From: Pachydiplax longipennis
Lineage: Eukaryota > Arthropoda > Insecta > Odonata > Libellulidae
DNA: 64,000 nucleotides
Assembly (NCBI GenBank): GCA_036926295.1
Contig: JAVFKF010000045.1
Location: 496,001 to 560,000 of the forward strand
Reading direction: 5' to 3'
Shown: positions 50,521 through 62,940 of the stretch, in pieces
Layout of the letters: each line of letters begins with the position of its first letter
How positions within the stretch are numbered: position 1 is the stretch's first letter
Notes under the pieces: model-generated
What the model was told of the DNA's origin: nothing
What the model saw: the letters and a program-made list of their open reading frames with translations, nothing else
Databases searched by the model: none
Position numbers and translations under genes: made by a program

Positions 50521-52519
50521 TTCTGACGTGAAAACTTTTTGATATCTATCATTGTTCGTATTTCCATTGAATTCAGAACGCTTCGCAAGAAAATCGCACG
50601 TAATTTCGAAATGTTACGAAGAAATTGTGGTTTCGGCAGCTAGCTTTTCCACAATTTATGATACATTTGGAAAAAAAAGACGTTTTTTGAGCGGATTTTT
50701 TCTCAGCATTTAAGATATGCCATAAATCCATTAAATTATGAACGTTTTGCAACAAAAGCGGTTAAAAATTTCGAAAATTTACGAAATATATGTGATTTTT
50801 AGTGTAACCGTTTCCGAAAATTTTCCATTATCTCGAAAAACTTCATATTTTTTCACGTGAAAACTTTCTGATATCTATGATTATTCGTATTTCCATTGAA
50901 TTGAGAATGCTTCGCAAAAAAATCTCACGTAATTTCGAAATGTAACGAAGAAACTGGTTTCGGCAGCTAGCGTTTCCGCATTTTATGATATATTTGGAAA
51001 AAAAAGACGTTTTTTGAGCGGATTTTTTCTCAGCATTTAAGATATACCATAAATCCTTTAAATTATGAACGTTTTGCAACAAAAGCGGTTAATAATTTCG
51101 AAAAATTACGAAAAATATATGATTTTTAGAGTAATTGTTTCCGAAAAGTTTCAATTATCTCGAAAAATTTCACTTTTTTTGACGTGAAAACTTTTTGATA
51201 TCTATGATTATTCGTATTTCCATTGAATTCAGAACGCTTCGCAAAAAAATCGCTCGTTATTTCGAAATATAACGAAGAAATAGAGGTTTCGGCAGCCAGC
51301 TTTTCCACAATTTATGATACATTTGGAAAAAAAGGACGTTTTTTGAGCGGATTTTTTCTCAGCATTTAAGATATACCATAAATCTATTAAAGTATGACGT
51401 TTTGCAACAAAAGCGGTTAATAATTGCGATAAATCACGAAAAATATGTGATTTTTAGAGTAACCGTTTCCGAAAAGTTTCAATTATCTCGAAAAATTTCA
51501 CTTTTTTTGACGTGAAAACTTTTTCATATTTATCATTGTTCGTATTTCCATTGAATTCAGAACGCTTCGCAAAAAAATCGCACGTAATTTCGAAATGTAA
51601 GGAAGAAATTTGGGTTTCGGCAGCTAGCTTTTCCACAATTTATGATACATTTGGAAAAAAAGGACGTTTTTTGAGCGGATTTTTTGTCAGCATTTAAGAT
51701 ATACCATAAATCTATTAAATTATGAACGTTTTGCAACAAAAGCGGTTAATAATTTCGAAACATTTCGAAAAATATGTGATTTTTAGTGTAACCGTTTCCG
51801 AAAATTTTCAAGTATCTCGAAAAATTTCACTTATTTTGACGTGAAAACTTTTTGGTATCTATGATTATTCGTATTTCCATTGAATTGAGAATGTTTCGCA
51901 AAAAAATCTCACGTAATTTCGAAATATAACGAAGAAATTGGGGTTTCGGCAGCTAGCGTTTCCACAATTTATGATATATTTGGAAAAAAAAGACGTTTTT
52001 TGAGCGGATTTTTTCTCAGCATTTAAGATATACCATAAATCTATTAAATTATGAACGTTTTGCAACAAAAGCGGTTAATAATTTCGAAAAATTACGAAAA
52101 ATATTTGATTTTTAGAGTAGTCGTTTCCGAAAAGTTTCAATTATCTCGAAAAATTTCACTTTTTTTGACGTGAAAACATTTTGATATTCATGATTATTCG
52201 TATTTCCATTGAATTCAGAAGGATTCGCAAAAAAATCGCACGTTATTTCGAAATATAACGAAGAAATCGAGGTTTCGGCAGCCAGCTTTTCCACAATTTA
52301 TGATACATTTGGAAAAAAAGGACGTTTTTTGAGCGGATATTTTCTCAGGATTTAAGATATACCATAAATCTATTAAATTATGAACGTTTTGCAACAAAAG
52401 CGGTTAATAATTTCGATAAATCACGAAAAATATGTGATTTTTAGAGTAACCGTTTCCGAAAAGTTTCAATTATCTCGAAAAATTTCACTTTTTTTGACGT
52501 GAAAACTTTTTGATATCGA
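50521..52519. repeat. Satellite monomers, right end of the middle domain
   Basis: About six monomers: A6, an A3-like copy with TCTCACG that lacks three bases (GAAACTGGTTTCGG at 50,951), A4 with CGCTCG at 51,252, A1 (GTCAGC form), A7, and an A4 with AAGGATTCGC. The last TTTGATTTTTAGAGTAGTC B half of the window is at about 52,101. After it the sequence returns to left-domain types. Confidence 0.75.
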
Positions 52520-55500
52520 TCATTGTTCGTATTTCCATTGAATTAAGAACGCTTCGCAAAAAAATCGCACGTAATTTCGAAATGTTACGAAGAAATTGTG
52601 GATTCGGCAACTAGCTTTTCCACAATTTATGATACATTTGGAAAAAAAGGACGTTTTTTGAGCGGATTTTTTCTCAGCATTTAAGATATACCATAAATTT
52701 ATTAAAATATGAACGTTTTGCAACAAGGCGGTTAATAATTTCGAAGAATTACGAAAAATATGTGATTTTTAGTGTAACCCTTTCCGAAAATTTTCATGTA
52801 TCTCGAAAAATTTCACTTTTTTTGACGTGAAAACTTTTTGATATCTATGATTATTTGTATTTCCATTGAATTGAGAACGCTTCGCAAGAAAATCGCACGT
52901 AATTTCGAAATGTAACGAAGAAACTGTGGTTTCGGCAGCTAGCGTTTCCACATTTTATGATATATTTAAAAAAAAAGACGTTTTTCGAGCGGATTTTTTT
53001 TCAGCATTTAAGATATACCATAAATCTATTAAATTATGAACGTTTTGCAACAAAAGCGGTTAATAATTTCGAAAAATTACGAAAAATATGTGATTTTTAG
53101 AGTAACCTTTCCAAAAAGTTTCAATTATCTCGAAAAATTTCACTTTTTTTGACGTGAAAACTTTTTGATATCTATGATTATTCGTATTTCCATTGAATTC
53201 AGAACGCTTCGCAAAAAAATCGCACGTTATTTCGAAATATAACGAAGAAATTGAGGTTTCGGCAGCCAGCTTTTCCACAATTTATGATACATTTGGAAAA
53301 AAAGGACGTTTTTTGAGCGGATTTTTTCTCAGTATTTAAGATATACCATAAATCTATTAAATTATGAACGTTTTGCAACAAAAGAGGTTAATAATTTCGA
53401 AAAATTACGAAAAATATGTGATTTTTAGAGTAACAGTTTCCGAAAAGTTTCAATTATCTCGAAAAATTTCACTTTTTTTGACGTGAAAACTTTTTCATAT
53501 TTATCATTGTTCGTATTTCCATTGAATTCAGAACGCTTCGCAAAAAAATCGCACGTAATTTCGAAATGTAAGGAAGAAATTTGGGTTTCGGCAGCTAGCT
53601 TTTCCACAATTTATGATACATTTGGAAAAAAAGGACGTTTTTTGAGCGGATTTTTTCTAAGCATTTAAGATATACCATAAATCTATTAAATTATGAACGT
53701 TTTGCAACAAAAGCAGTTAATAATTTCGAAACATTTCGAAAAATATGTGATTTTTAGTGTAACCGTTTCCGAAAATTTTCAAGTATCTCGAAAAATTTCA
53801 CTTATTTTGACGTGAAAACTTTTTGGTATCTATGATTATTCGTATTGCCATTGAATTGAGAACGCTTCGCAAAAAAATCGCACGTAATTTCGAAATGTTA
53901 CGAAAAAATTGTGGTTTCGGCTGCTAGCGTTTCCACAATTTATGATATATTTGGAAAAAAAAGACGTTTTTTGAGCGGATTTTTTCTCAGCATTTAAGAT
54001 ATACCATAAATCTATTAAATTATGAAGGTTTTCTAACAAAAGCGGTTAACAATTTCGATAAATCACGAAAAATATGTGATTTTTAGAGTAACCGTTTCCG
54101 AAAAGTTTCAATTATCTCGAAAAATTTCACTTTCCTGACGTGAAAACTTTTTGATATCTATCATTGTTCGTATTTCCATTGAATTCAGAACGCTTCGCAA
54201 AAAAATCGCACGTAATTTCGAAATGTTACGAAGAAATTGTGGTTTCGGCAGCTAGCTTTTCCACATTTTATGATATATTTAAAAAAAAAGACGTTTTTCG
54301 AGCGGATTTTTTTTCAGCATTTAAGATATACCATAAATCTATTAAATTATGAACGTTTTGCAACAAAAGAGGTTAATAAATCTAATAATCTATCTAAAAA
54401 TTTCACTTTTTTTGACATGAAAACTTTTTCATATTTATCATTGTTCGTATTTCCATTGAATTCAGAACGCTTCGCAAAAAAATCGCACGTAATTTCGAAA
54501 TGTTACGAAGAAATTGTGGTTTCGGCAGCCAGCTTTTCCACAATTTATGATACATTTGGAAAAAAAGGACGTTTTTTGAGCGGATTTTTTCTAAGCATTT
54601 AATATATACCATAAATCTATTAAATTATGAACGTTTTGCAACAAAAGTGGTTAATAATTTCGAAACATTTCGAAAAATATGTGATTTTTAGTGTAACCGT
54701 TTCCGAAAAGTTTCAATTATCTCGAAAAATTTCACTTTTGTGACGTGAAAACTTTTTGATATCTATCATTGTTCGTATTTCCATTGAATTCAGAACGCTT
54801 CGCAAAAAAATCGCACGTAATTTCGAAATGTTACGAAGAAATTGTGGTTTCGGCAGCTAGCTTTTCCACAATTTATGATACATTTGGAAAAAAAAGACGT
54901 TTTTTGAGCGGATTTTTTCTCAGTATTTAAGATTTGCCATAAATCCATTAAATTATGAACGTTTTGCAACAAAAGCGGTTAAAAATTTCGAAAAATTACG
55001 AAATATATGTGATTTTTAGTGTAACCGTTTCCGAAAATTTTCCGTTATCTCGAAAAATTTCATATTTTTTCACGTGAATACTTTTTGATATCTATGATTA
55101 TTCGTATTTCCATTGAATTGAGAACGCTTCGCAAAAAAATCGCACGTAATTTCGAAATGTAACGAAGAAACTGTGGTTTCGGCAGCTAGCGTTTCCACAT
55201 TTTATGATATATTTGGAAAAAAAAGACCTTTTTTGAGCGGATTTTTTCTCAGCATTTAAGATATACCATAAATCTATTAAATTATGAACGTTTTGCAACA
55301 AAAGAGGTTAATAATTTCGAAAAATTACGAAAAATTGTGATTTTTAGAGTAACTGTTTCCGAAAAGTTTCAATTATCTCGAAAAATTTCACTTTTTTTGA
55401 CGTGAAAACTTTTTGATATCTATGATTATTCGTATTTCCATTGAATTCAGAACGCTTCGCAAAAAAATCGCACGTTATTTCGAAATATAACGAAGAAATA

Positions 55501-55900
55501 GAGGTTTCGGCAGCCAGCTTTTCCACAATTTATGATACATTTGGAAAAAAAGGACGTTTTTTGAGCGGATTTTTTCTCAGCATTTAAGATATACCATAAA
55601 TCTATTAAAGTATGACGTTTTGCAACAAAAGCGGTTAATAATTGCGATAAATCACGAAAAATATGTGATTTTTAGAGTAACCGTTTCCGAAAAGTTTCAA
55701 TTATCTCGAAAAATTTCACTTTTTTTGACGTGAAAACTTTTTCATATTTATCATTGTTCGTATTTCCATTGGATTCAGAACGCTTCGCAAAAAAATCGCA
55801 CGTAATTTCGAAATGTAAGGAAGAAATTGTGGATTCGGCAACTAGCTTTTCCACAATTTATGATACATTTGGAAAAAAAGGACGTTTTTTGAGCGGATTT
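52520..55900. repeat. Island with left-domain monomer order A2-A3-A4-A1-A5-(+2)-A6-A3'-A4-A1
   Basis: The order and the B-half partners match the window start at an offset near 52,565 bp (160 monomers), including the ACCTTTCCAAAAAG B half, the TTTAAAAAAAAAGACG form of A3, GTATTGCCATTG, GACCTTTTTTG and AAAGTATGACG. Between A5 and A6 two extra monomers are inserted (about 54,050-54,660). The final A half is a hybrid: A1 start (GTAAGGAAG) with A2 body (GTGGATTCGGCAAC). The middle-domain markers TCTCACG and GAGTAGTC are absent here. Confidence 0.75.
54188..54464. repeat. Short monomer (277 bp) with a ~50 bp internal deletion in half B
   Basis: The B half starts normally at 54,351 and reads GAGGTTAATAA. 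It then jumps through ATCTAATAATCTATCT to AAAAATTTCAC, skipping the usual TTTCGAAAAATTACG to TTTCAATTAT part. The A-to-A distance is 277 bp against about 328. The junction carries roughly 15 bp that are not a simple end join, perhaps filler or several linked changes. GACATGAAAAC at 54,414 is also private. This is the only monomer I saw with a length change of more than a few bases. Confidence 0.8.
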
Positions 55901-58900
55901 TTTCTCAGCATTTAAGATATACCATAAATTTATTAAATTATGAACGTTTTGCAACAAAAGCGGTTAAAAATTTCGAAAATTTACGAAATATATGTGATTT
56001 TTAGTGTAACCGTTTCCGAAAATTATCCATTATCTCGAAAAACTTCATATTTTTTCACGTGAAAACTTTTTGATATCTATGATTATTCGTATTTCCATTG
56101 AATTGAGAACGCTTCGCAAAAAAACTCACGTAATTTCGAAATGTAACGAAGAAACTGTGGTTTCGGCAGCTAGCGTTTCCGCATTTTATGATATATTTGG
56201 AAAAAGAAGACGTTTTTTGAGCGGATTTTTTCTCAGCATTTAAGATATACCATAAATCTATTAAATTATGAACGTTTTGCAACAAAAGCGGTTAATAATT
56301 TCGAAAAATTACGAAAAATATGTGATTTTTAGAGTAACCGTTTCCGAAAAGTTTCAATTATCTCGAAAAATTTCACTTTTTTTGACGTGAAAACTTTTTG
56401 ATATCTATGATTATTCGTATTTCCATTGAATTCAGAACGCTTCGCAAAAAAATCGCACGTTATTTCGAAATATAACGAAGAAATCGAGGTTTCGGCAGCC
56501 AGCTTTTCCACAATTTTAGGATACATTTGGAAAAAAAGGACGTTTTTTGAGCGGATTTTTTCTAAGCATTTAAGATATACCATAAATCTATTAAATTATG
56601 AACGTTTTGCAACAAAAGCGGTTAATAATTTCGATAAATCACGAAAAATATGTGATATTTAGAGTAACCGTTTCCGAAAAGTTTAAATTATCTCGAAAAA
56701 TTTCACCTTTTTTGACGTGAAAACTTTTTGATATTTATCATTGTTCGTATTTCCATTGAATTCAGAACGCTTCGCAAAAAAATCGCACGTAATTTCGAAA
56801 TGTTACGAAGAAATTGTGGTTTCGGCAGCTAGCTTTTCCACAATTTATGATACATTTGGAAAAAAAGGACGTTTTTTGAGCGGATTTTTTCTAAGCATTC
56901 AATATATACCATAAATCTATTAAATTATGAACGTTTTGCAACAAAAGCGGTTAATAATTTCGAAACATTTCGAAAAATATGTGATTTTTAGTGTAACCGT
57001 TTCCGAAAATTTTCAAGTATCTCGAAAAATTTCACTTATTTTGACGTGAAAACTTTTTGGTATCTATGATTATTCGTATGTCCATTGAATTGAGAATGTT
57101 TCGCAAAAAAATCGCACGTAATTTCGAAATATAACGAAGAAATTGGGGTTTCGGCAGCTAGCGTTTCCACAATTTATGATATATTTGGAAAAAAAGACGT
57201 TTTTTGAGCGGATTTTTTCTCAGCATTTAAGATATACCATAAATCTATTAAATTATGAACGTTTTCTAACAAAAGCGGTTAATAATTTCGATAAATCACG
57301 AAAAATATGTGATTTTTAGAGTAACCGTTTCCGAAAAGTTTCAACTATCTCGAAAAATTTCACTTTTTTTGACGTGAAAACTCTTTGATATTTATCATTG
57401 TTCGTATTTCCATTGAATTCAGAACGCTTCGCAAAAAAATCGCACGTAATTTCGAAATGTTACGAAGAAATTGTGGTTTCGGCAGCTAGCTTTTCCACAA
57501 TTTATGATATATTAGGAAAAAAAAGACGTTTTTTGAGCGGATTTTTTCTCAGCATTTAAGATATGCCATAAATCCATTAAATTATGAACGTTTTGCAACA
57601 AAAGCGGTTAAAAATGTCGAAAATTTACGAAATATATGTGATTTTTAGTGTAACCGTTTCCGAAAATTTTCCATTATCTCGAAAAACTTCATATTTTTTC
57701 ACGTGAAAACTTTTTGATATCTATGATTATTCGTATTTCCATTGAATTGAGAACGCTTCGCAAAAAAATCTCACGTAATTTCGAAATGTAACGAAGAAAC
57801 TGTGGTTTCGGCAGCTAGCGTTTCCGCATTTTATGATATATTTGGAAAAAAAAGACGTTTTTTGAGCGGATTTTTTCTCAGCATTTAAGATATACCATAA
57901 ATCTATTAAATTATGAACGTTTTGCAACAAAAGCGGTTAATAATTTCGAAAAATTACGAAAAATATATGATTTTTAGAGTAACCGTTTCCGAAAAGTTTC
58001 AATTATCTCGAAAAATTTCACTTTTTTTGACGTGAAAACTTTTTGATATCTATGATTATTCGTATTTCCATTGAATTCAGAACGCTTCGCAAAAAAATCG
58101 CACGTTATTTCGAAATATAACGAAGAAATAGAGGTTTCGGCAGCCAGCTTTTCCACAATTTATGATACATTTGGAAAAAAAGGACGTTTTTTGAGCGGAT
58201 TTTTTCTAAGCATTTAATATATACCATAAATCTATTAAATTATGAACGTTTTGCAACAAAAGTGGTTAATAATTTCGAAACATTTCGAAAAATATGTGAT
58301 TTTTAGTGTAACCGTTTCCGAAAATTTTCAAGTATCTCGAAAAACTTCACTTATTTTGACGTGAAAACTTTTTGGTATATATGATTATTCGTATTTCCAT
58401 TGAATTGAGAATGTTTCGCAAAAAAATCGCATGTTATTTCGAAATATAACGAAGAAATCGAGGTTTCGGCAGCCAGCTTTTCCACAATTTATGATACATT
58501 TGGAAAAAAAGGACGTTTTTTGAGCGGTTTTTTTCTCAGCATTTAAGATATACCATAAATCTATTAAATTATGAACGTTTTGCAACAAAAGAGGTTAATA
58601 ATTTCGAAAAATTACGAAAAATATGTGATTTTTAGAGTAACCGTTTCCGAAAAGTTTCAATTATCTCGAAAAATTTCACATTTTTTGACGTGAAAACTTT
58701 TTGATATCTATGATTATTAGTATTTCCATTGAATTCAGAACGCTTCGCAAAAAAATCGCACGTTATTTCGAAATATAACGAAGAAATCGAGGTTTCGGCA
58801 GCCAGCTTTTCCACAATTTATGATACATTTGGAAAAAAAGGACGTTTTTTGAGCGGATTTTCTCTAAGCATTTAAGATATACTATAAATCTATTAAATTA

Positions 58901-59399
58901 TGAACGTTTTGCAACAAAAGCGGTTAATAATTTCGAAACATTTCGAAAAATATGTGATTTTTAGTGTAACCGTTTCCGAAAATTTTCAAGTATCTCGAAA
59001 AATTTCACTTATTTCGACGTGAAAACTTTTTGGTATCTATGATTATTCGTATTTCCATTGAATTGAGAATGTTTCGCAAAAAAATCGCACGTAATTTCGA
59101 AATATAACGAAGAAATTGGGGTTTCGGCAGCAAGCGTTTCCACAATTTATGATATATTTGGAAAAAAAAGACGTTTTTTGAGCGGATTTTTTCTCAGCAT
59201 TTAAGATATACCATAAATCTATTAAATTATGAACGTTTTCTAACAAAAGCGGTTAATAATTTCGATAAATCACGAAAAATATGTGATTTTTAGAGTAACC
59301 GTTTCCGAAAAGTTTAAATTATCTCGAAAAATTTCACTTTTTTTGACGTGAAAACTTTTTGATATTTATCATTGTTCGTATTTCCATTGAATTCAGAAC
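55901..59399. repeat. Satellite monomers of the right domain, including copy 1 of an 11-monomer duplication
   Basis: About 55,970-56,858 matches 59,588-60,476 at offset 3,618 bp (11 monomers). Shared markers are AATTATCCATTATC, AAAAAAACTCACG (one base short), GGAAAAAGAAGACG, ACAATTTTAGGATAC and GTGATATTTAGAG. The rest is A7, A6, A3-like and A4 copies with private changes such as CGTATGTCCATTG at 57,074, ATATTAGGAAAA at 57,510, GCATGTTATTTCG at 58,429 and CAGCAAGCG at 59,129. Confidence 0.75.
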
Positions 59400-61042
59400 G
59401 CTTCGCAAAAAAATCGCACGTAATTTCGAAATGTTACGAAGAAATTGTGGTTTCGGCAGCTAGCTTTTCCACAATTTATGATACATTTGAAAAAAAAAGA
59501 CGTTTTTTGAGCGGATTTTTTCTCAGCATTTAAGATATGCCATAAATCCATTAAATTATGAACGTTTTGCAACAAAAGCGGTTAAAAATTTCGAAAATTT
59601 ACGAAATATATGTGATTTTTAGTGTAACCGTTTCCGAAAATTATCCATTATCTCGAAAAACTTCATATTTTTTCACGTGAAAACTTTTTGATATCTATGA
59701 TTATTCGTATTTCCATTGAATTGAGAACGCTTCGCAAAAAAACTCACGTAATTTCGAAATGTAACGAAGAAACTGTGGTTTCGGCAGCTAGCGTTTCCGC
59801 ATTTTATGATATATTTGGAAAAAGAAGACGTTTTTTGAGCGGATTTTTTCTCAGCATTTAAGATATACCATAAATCTATTAAATTATGAACGTTTTGCAA
59901 CAAAAGCGGTTAATAATTTCGAAAAATTACGAAAAATATGTGATTTTTAGAGTAACCGTTTCCGAAAAGTTTCAATTATCTCGAAAAATTTCACTTTTTT
60001 TGACGTGAAAACTTTTTGATATCTATGATTATTCGTATTTCCATTGAATTCAGAACGCTTCGCAAAAAAATCGCACGTTATTTCGAAATATAACGAAGAA
60101 ATCGAGGTTTCGGCAGCCAGCTTTTCCACAATTTTAGGATACATTTGGAAAAAAAGGACGTTTTTTGAGCGGATTTTTTCTAAGCATTTAAGATATACCA
60201 TAAATCTATTAAATTATGAACGTTTTGCAACAAAAGCGGTTAATAATTTCGATAAATCACGAAAAATATGTGATATTTAGAGTAACCGTTTCCGAAAAGT
60301 TTAAATTATCTCGAAAAATTTCACCTTTTTTGACGTGAAAACTTTTTGATATTTATCATTGTTCGTATTTCCATTGAATTCAGAACGCTTCGCAAAAAAA
60401 TCGCACGTAATTTCGAAATGTTACGAAGAAATTGTGGTTTCGGCAGCTAGCTTTTCCACAATTTATGATACATTTGGAAAAAAAAGACGTTTTTTGAGCG
60501 GATTTTTTCTAAGCATTTAAGATATACCATAAATCTATTAAATTATGAACGTTTTGCAACAAAAGCGGTTAATAATTTCGAAACATTTCGAAAAATATGT
60601 GATTTTTAGTGTAACCGTTTCCGAAAATTTTCAAGTATCTCGAAAAATTTCACTTATTTTGACGTGAAAACTTTTTGGTATCTATGATTATTCGTATTTC
60701 CATTGAATTGAGAATGTTTCGCAAAAAAATCGCACGTAATTTCGAAATATAACGAAGAAATTGGGGTTTCGGCAGCTAGCGTTTCCACAATTTATGATAT
60801 ATTTGGAAAAAAAAGACGTTTTTTGAGCGGATTTTTTCTCAGCATTTAAGATATACCATAAATCTATTAAATTATGAACGTTTTGCAACAAAAGCGGTTA
60901 ATAATTTCGAAAAATTACGAAAAATATGTGATTTTTAGAGTAACCGTTTCCGAAAAGTTTCAATTATCTCGAAAAATTTCACTTTTCTGACGTGAAAACT
61001 TTTTGATATCTATCATTGTTCGTATTTCCATTGAATTCAGAA
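59400..61042. repeat. 5-monomer tandem duplication, copy 1 (1,643 bp)
   Basis: The sequence from about 59,400 to 61,297 matches about 61,043 to 62,940 at offset 1,643 bp. Shared markers are CATTTGAAAAAAA, AAAAAAACTCACG, GGAAAAAGAAGACG, ACAATTTTAGGATAC and GTGATATTTAGAG. Differences: AATTATCC at 59,640 against AATTTTCC at 61,283, and GTTTTGCAAC against GTTTTCCAAC. The left edge is soft because the flanking monomers are of the same types. Confidence 0.8.
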
Positions 61043-62940
61043 CGCTTCGCAAAAAAATCGCACGTAATTTCGAAATGTTACGAAGAAATTGTGGTTTCGG
61101 CAGCTAGCTTTTCCACAATTTATGATACATTTGAAAAAAAAGACGTTTTTTGAGCGGATTTTTTCTCAGCATTTAAGATATGCCATAAATCCATTAAATT
61201 ATGAACGTTTTCCAACAAAAGCGGTTAAAAATTTCGAAAAATTACGAAATATATGTGATTTTTAGTGTAACCGTTTCCGAAAATTTTCCATTATCTCGAA
61301 AAACTTCATATTTTTTCACGTGAAAACTTTTTGATATCTATGATTATTCGTATTTCCATTGAATTGAGAACGCTTCGCAAAAAAACTCACGTAATTTCGA
61401 AATGTAACGAAGAAACTGTGGTTTCGGCAGCTAGCGTTTCCGCATTTTATGATATATTTGGAAAAAGAAGACGTTTTTTGAGCGGATTTTTTCTCAGCAT
61501 TTAAGATATACCATAAATCTATTAAATTATGAACGTTTTGCAACAAAAGCGGTTAATAATTTCGAAAAATTACGAAAAATATGTGATTTTTAGAGTAACC
61601 GTTTCCGAAAAGTTTCAATTATCTCGAAAAATTTCACTTTTTTTGACGTGAAAACTTTTTGATATCTATGATTATTCGTATTTCCATTGAATTCAGAACG
61701 CTTCGCAAAAAAATCGCACGTTATTTCGAAATATAACGAAGAAATCGAGGTTTCGGCAGCCAGCTTTTCCACAATTTTAGGATACATTTGGAAAAAAAGG
61801 ACGTTTTTTGAGCGGATTTTTTCTAAGCATTTAAGATATACCATAAATCTATTAAATTATGAACGTTTTGCAACAAAAGCGGTTAATAATTTCGATAAAT
61901 CACGAAAAATATGTGATATTTAGAGTAACCGTTTCCGAAAAGTTTAAATTATCTCGAAAAATTTCACCTTTTTTGACGTGAAAACTTTTTGATATTTATC
62001 ATTGTTCGTATTTCCATTGAATTCAGAACGCTTCGCAAAAAAATCGCACGTAATTTCGAAATGTTACGAAGAAATTGTGGTTTCGGCAGCTAGCTTTTCC
62101 ACAATTTATGATACATTTGGAAAAAAAAGACGTTTTTTGAGCGGATTTTTTCTAAGCATTTAAGATATACCATAAATCTATTAAATTATGAACGTTTTGC
62201 AACAAAAGCGGTTAATAATTTCGAAACATTTCGAAAAATATGTGATTTTTAGTGTAACCGTTTCCGAAAATTTTCAAGTATCTCGAAAAATTTCACTTAT
62301 TTTGACGTGAAAACTTTTTGGTATCTATGATTATTCGTATTTCCATTGAATTGAGAATGTTTCGCAAAAAAATCGCACGTAATTTCGAAATATAACGAAG
62401 AAATTGGGGTTTCGGCAGCTAGCGTTTCCACAATTTATGATATATTTGGAAAAAAAAGACGTTTTTTGAGCGGATTTTTTCTCAGCATTTAAGATATACC
62501 ATAAATCTATTAAATTATGAACGTTTTGCAACAAAAGCGGTTAATAATTTCGAAAAATTACGAAAAATATGTGATTTTTAGAGTAACCGTTTCCGAAAAG
62601 TTTCAATTATCTCGAAAAATTTCACTTTTCTGACGTGAAAACTTTTTGATATCTATCATTGTTCGTATTTCCATTGAATTCAGAACGCTTCGCAAAAAAA
62701 TCGCACGTAATTTCGAAATGTTACGAAGAAATTGTGGTTTCGGCAGCTAGCTTTTCCACAATTTATGATACATTTGAAAAAAAAGACGTTTTTTGAGCGG
62801 ATTTTTTCTCAGCATTTAAGATATGCCATAAATCCATTAAATTATGAACGTTTTCCAACAAAAGCGGTTAAAAATTTCGAAAAATTACGAAATATATGTG
62901 ATTTTTAGTGTAACCGTTTCCGAAAATTTTCCATTATCTC
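61043..62940. repeat. 5-monomer tandem duplication, copy 2 (extends past one unit)
   Basis: This adjoins copy 1 and runs about 255 bp into a third repeat of the pattern: GTTTTCCAAC occurs at both 61,208 and 62,851. It ends near 62,943, where AAAAATTTCATATTTTTCACGTGAATAC replaces the AAAAACTTC form with GTGAAAAC. Confidence 0.8.

Noticed and set aside
54237..54602. Longest open frame in the window, 121 codons, plus strand
   Set aside because: It exists only because the ~50 bp deletion in the monomer at 54,188-54,464 joins two frames. Its translation is two ordinary satellite frames fused.
56329..56583. 84-codon minus-strand frame repeated at 59,947 and 61,590
   Set aside because: It is lengthened by the extra-base variant ACAATTTTAGGATAC and copied with the 11- and 5-monomer duplications. 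It is satellite sequence, not a gene family.
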